Shown: positions 61,813-64,000 of the stretch, one piece after another
How positions within the stretch are numbered: position 1 is the first letter of the stretch
How the letters are laid out: every line of letters begins with the position of its first letter
DNA from: an uncultured Ruminococcus sp.
GTDB lineage: Bacteria > Bacillota > Clostridia > Oscillospirales > Ruminococcaceae
Assembly: GCA_910579955.1 (NCBI GenBank)
Contig: CAJTWE010000001.1
Location: forward strand, 62,001-126,000
Direction of reading: 5' to 3'
DNA: 64,000 nucleotides
Notes under the pieces: model-generated
Database searches by the model: none
What the model was told of the DNA's origin: nothing
Seen by the model: the letters and a program-made list of their open reading frames with translations, nothing else
Program-made: the position numbers and the translations under genes

Positions 61813-64000
61813 ATGCTGGAATTAAAAAGCATTAAAAAAGACTACCTTGTCGGTGAAAATACCGTTCATGCTTTGAAAGGCATTGATCTGAAATTCCGAC
61901 AAAGTGAATTTGTGTCTATCCTCGGTCCGTCGGGATGCGGAAAAACTACAATGCTCAACATTATAGGCGGTCTTGACAAGTATTCTACAGGCGACCTTGT
62001 AATCAACGGCAAGTCCACTAAATCTTTTAAATCCCGTGACTGGGACGCATACCGCAACCATTCAATAGGATTTGTTTTTCAAAACTATAACTTAATACCA
62101 CATCAGACAGTTCTTCAAAATGTTGAACTGGCACTCACGCTTTCAGGAGTTTCCAAATCAGAACGAAGAAAACGTGCCAAAGAAGCTCTCAAACAGGTAG
62201 GACTTGAAAATCAGATACGTAAAAGACCGGGGGAAATGTCAGGCGGACAGATGCAGCGTGTTGCAATTGCACGTGCTCTTGTAAATAATCCCGACATTAT
62301 CCTTGCTGATGAACCTACAGGCGCTCTTGATACTGAAACAAGTATTCAGGTAATGGAGATACTTAAAAGCGTTGCTAAAGACCGCCTTGTTATTATGGTA
62401 ACACATAATCCTGAGCTTGCAGATCAGTATTCGTCCAGAATCATAAGAATGCTTGATGGCGAAATTAAAAGTGATAGTCAGCCACTCAGTGAAGAAGAAA
62501 TAAAGGCTGAAACAGAAAATGATAAGGCAAACTTACAAAACAGTAAGAAAACAAAAAAGCCTTCGATGTCCTTTGCTACGTCTTTCTCTTTATCGCTTAA
62601 AAATCTCTTTACAAAAAAAGGACGCACACTGCTTACATCATTTGCAGGGAGTATTGGTATTATAGGTATTGCACTTGTTCTGGCAATATCGCAAGGTTTT
62701 TCTACTTACATAAACGATGTGCAAGAAGAGACACTTTCCTCTTATCCTTTAACCATTCAGAAAACAAATGTTGACCTTGGAACACTCATGGAAACCTTTA
62801 TGGGGCAGGCAAATGAAAGCTCTAATCATGGTCATGACGCTGTATATGAACGTAAGGCGGTTTATAATATAGTAGATGCTTTTACTAATATTGAAACATC
62901 TGAAAACGATCTGCGCTCATTTAAAAAATACATTGAAGAAGAATATGCTAAAGAAGACAATGAATCAGGACTTCATGAAGCTATAAACGGTATTCAATAT
63001 TCATATGACCTTGATTTACTTGTATTTACAAAAAATGTAGACGGCAAAATTATTCGTTCAGATTCCGAAGAGCTTTTGCAGGATCTTATCATGGAATTCA
63101 TGAATGTAGATATGACATCCATTACCAAAATGCATGAAAATGCAGGAATGTCTTCTGATTCTCCTATGATGTCAATGATGTCAGGCGGTATGGCATCAGA
63201 AGCATGGCAGCAGCTTCTTCCAGGTGATAACGGTGAACCAGTAAACAATCTTCTAAAAAAACAGTATGACTTAGTTTACGGTGAGTGGCCTGAGAATTAC
63301 AATGAAATCGTAATTGTTCTTGATGAAAATAATGAGATTGATGATGTTACGCTCTATGCTCTCGGTTTACAGAAAAAAGAAAATATGGATGAGATCGTAA
63401 ACGCTGCAATGAATCAGGAAGAACTTACTGAAAGAGAAGCAAAAAGTTGGAGCTACGATGAAATATGCAATATGGAGTTCCGTACAGTTCTTAATTCTGA
63501 CTGCTACAGCTACGATGCAAACTCAGAGCTTTATACAGATCTGCGTAAAACTGATGCTGGTCTGAGATATCTCTATGACAACGGACTGCCACTTAAAATT
63601 ACTGGTATTATCAAGCCAAATGAGGATGCCTCATCCACTATGCTTTCCGGAGCAATCGGATATACAAGTGGCCTTACTGAATATGTAATAGAACATTCAA
63701 AAAATTCTAAAGCTATAAATGCCCAGCTTGAAAATGAAACAACAGATATTTTCACAGGTCTTCCATTTAAGGAAGCTACAGGAAACCTTACAGACGAGGA
63801 AAAGGAAGAAGAATTTAAAGAATATATCGCTTCCCTTGATGATGCTAAACAGGCAGAAACTTACGTTAAGATAAAGTCTATTCCAAGTGAAGAAGAACTT
63901 ACACAAATGACCAAGGACAGCATGAAGGGTCTCAAGCGTGCTGACATGGAAGAAACTTTGATCACAGCACTCACAGAACAAATGGGTATGGATAAGGATG
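61813..64000 (+). CDS. ABC transporter, fused ATPase and FtsX/MacB-type permease, 3' end outside window
   Basis: The frame is open from the ATG at 61813 (AGGAGG 7 bases upstream) to the right edge, 729 codons with no stop. The N-terminal ATPase (about 1-225) has Walker A GPSGCGKTT, signature MSGGQMQRVAIARAL, Walker B IILADEPTGALD and MVTHN. A charged linker follows, then a transmembrane span (about 270-298, LLTSFAGSIGIIGIALVLAIS) and a long extracytoplasmic domain rich in Glu, Asp, Asn and Met (MMSMMSGGMAS). The missing C-terminus should contain further spans. This half-and-half arrangement is common in large Firmicute ABC exporters, some linked to peptide-antibiotic defence. Substrate unknown. 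Confidence 0.9.
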   Translation, partial: MLELKSIKKDYLVGENTVHALKGIDLKFRQSEFVSILGPSGCGKTTMLNIIGGLDKYSTGDLVINGKSTKSFKSRDWDAYRNHSIGFVFQNYNLIPHQTVLQNVELALTLSGVSKSERRKRAKEALKQVGLENQIRKRPGEMSGGQMQRVAIARALVNNPDIILADEPTGALDTETSIQVMEILKSVAKDRLVIMVTHNPELADQYSSRIIRMLDGEIKSDSQPLSEEEIKAETENDKANLQNSKKTKKPSMSFATSFSLSLKNLFTKKGRTLLTSFAGSIGIIGIALVLAISQGFSTYINDVQEETLSSYPLTIQKTNVDLGTLMETFMGQANESSNHGHDAVYERKAVYNIVDAFTNIETSENDLRSFKKYIEEEYAKEDNESGLHEAINGIQYSYDLDLLVFTKNVDGKIIRSDSEELLQDLIMEFMNVDMTSITKMHENAGMSSDSPMMSMMSGGMASEAWQQLLPGDNGEPVNNLLKKQYDLVYGEWPENYNEIVIVLDENNEIDDVTLYALGLQKKENMDEIVNAAMNQEELTEREAKSWSYDEICNMEFRTVLNSDCYSYDANSELYTDLRKTDAGLRYLYDNGLPLKITGIIKPNEDASSTMLSGAIGYTSGLTEYVIEHSKNSKAINAQLENETTDIFTGLPFKEATGNLTDEEKEEEFKEYIASLDDAKQAETYVKIKSIPSEEELTQMTKDSMKGLKRADMEETLITALTEQMGMDKD

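Overview
The window looks like a chromosomal segment of an anaerobic, plant-fibre-degrading Firmicute of the Ruminococcus type (Oscillospiraceae/Ruminococcaceae). The DNA is AT-rich. It carries three enzymes with cellulosomal dockerins (GH30, GH10/GH43 and GH5), a Thr-rich secreted esterase, a bile-salt-hydrolase-like amidase, DapL-type lysine synthesis, type III glutamine synthetase, and T-box and TPP riboswitches. Species assignment is inference. No rRNA, tRNA, CRISPR array, transposase or phage gene was seen.

Layout. 1-4955 (minus): surface-protein locus, with a small coiled-coil protein, signal peptidase I and the first 1356 residues of a very large CnaB-repeat protein that runs off the left edge. 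5378-7387 (+): secreted SGNH esterase with threonine linkers. 7545-13460 (+): TPP-riboswitch-controlled thiamine operon thiS-F-G-H-E-D-C. 13522-20292 (minus): a two-gene xylanolytic operon, GH10-GH43 followed by GH30-CE1, each with a central dockerin. 20884-23109 (+): a divergent regulator with a LacI-like sensor domain, a degenerate GGDEF domain and an AraC-type HTH. 23175-39619 (minus): a run of ten genes, glnN, amt-PII, asnB, guaA, pyrG, purF, carA, carB, dapF, dapL. 40041-45064 (+): a split archaeal-type glutamate synthase operon, divergent from glnN. 45168-51944 (minus): ABC exporter, GH1 beta-glucosidase, GH5 cellulase, bile-salt-hydrolase-like enzyme and flavodiiron protein. 52109-57196 (minus): MacB-like exporter with two adaptor proteins. 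57815-59857 (+): T-box-controlled trpB and a SpoU methyltransferase. 59932-61604 (minus): MFS transporter and acyl-CoA thioesterase. 61813-64000 (+): fused ABC ATPase/permease, cut by the right edge.

How it works together. The xylan genes cover main-chain cleavage (GH10, GH30), side-chain removal (GH43, CE1) and attachment to a scaffold through dockerins. The divergent regulator probably controls them, because a 23/26-identical box lies next to both promoters. The central 22 kb is a nitrogen-assimilation block: ammonium uptake, glutamine synthesis, glutamate synthesis, and almost every major glutamine-consuming amidotransferase. Both of its divergent promoters are followed within about 10 bases by terminator-like hairpins that share a ten-base core, which suggests coordinated attenuation.

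Gene-free stretches over 300 bases: 4956-5377 (two promoters and a hairpin; nothing recognised in 5049-5285), 7388-7749 (terminator, promoter, riboswitch), 20293-20883 (promoters, duplicated boxes and duplicated hairpin elements; 20535-20680 shows nothing recognisable), 39620-40040 (two promoters and three attenuator hairpins), 57197-57814 (operator, two promoters, T-box).
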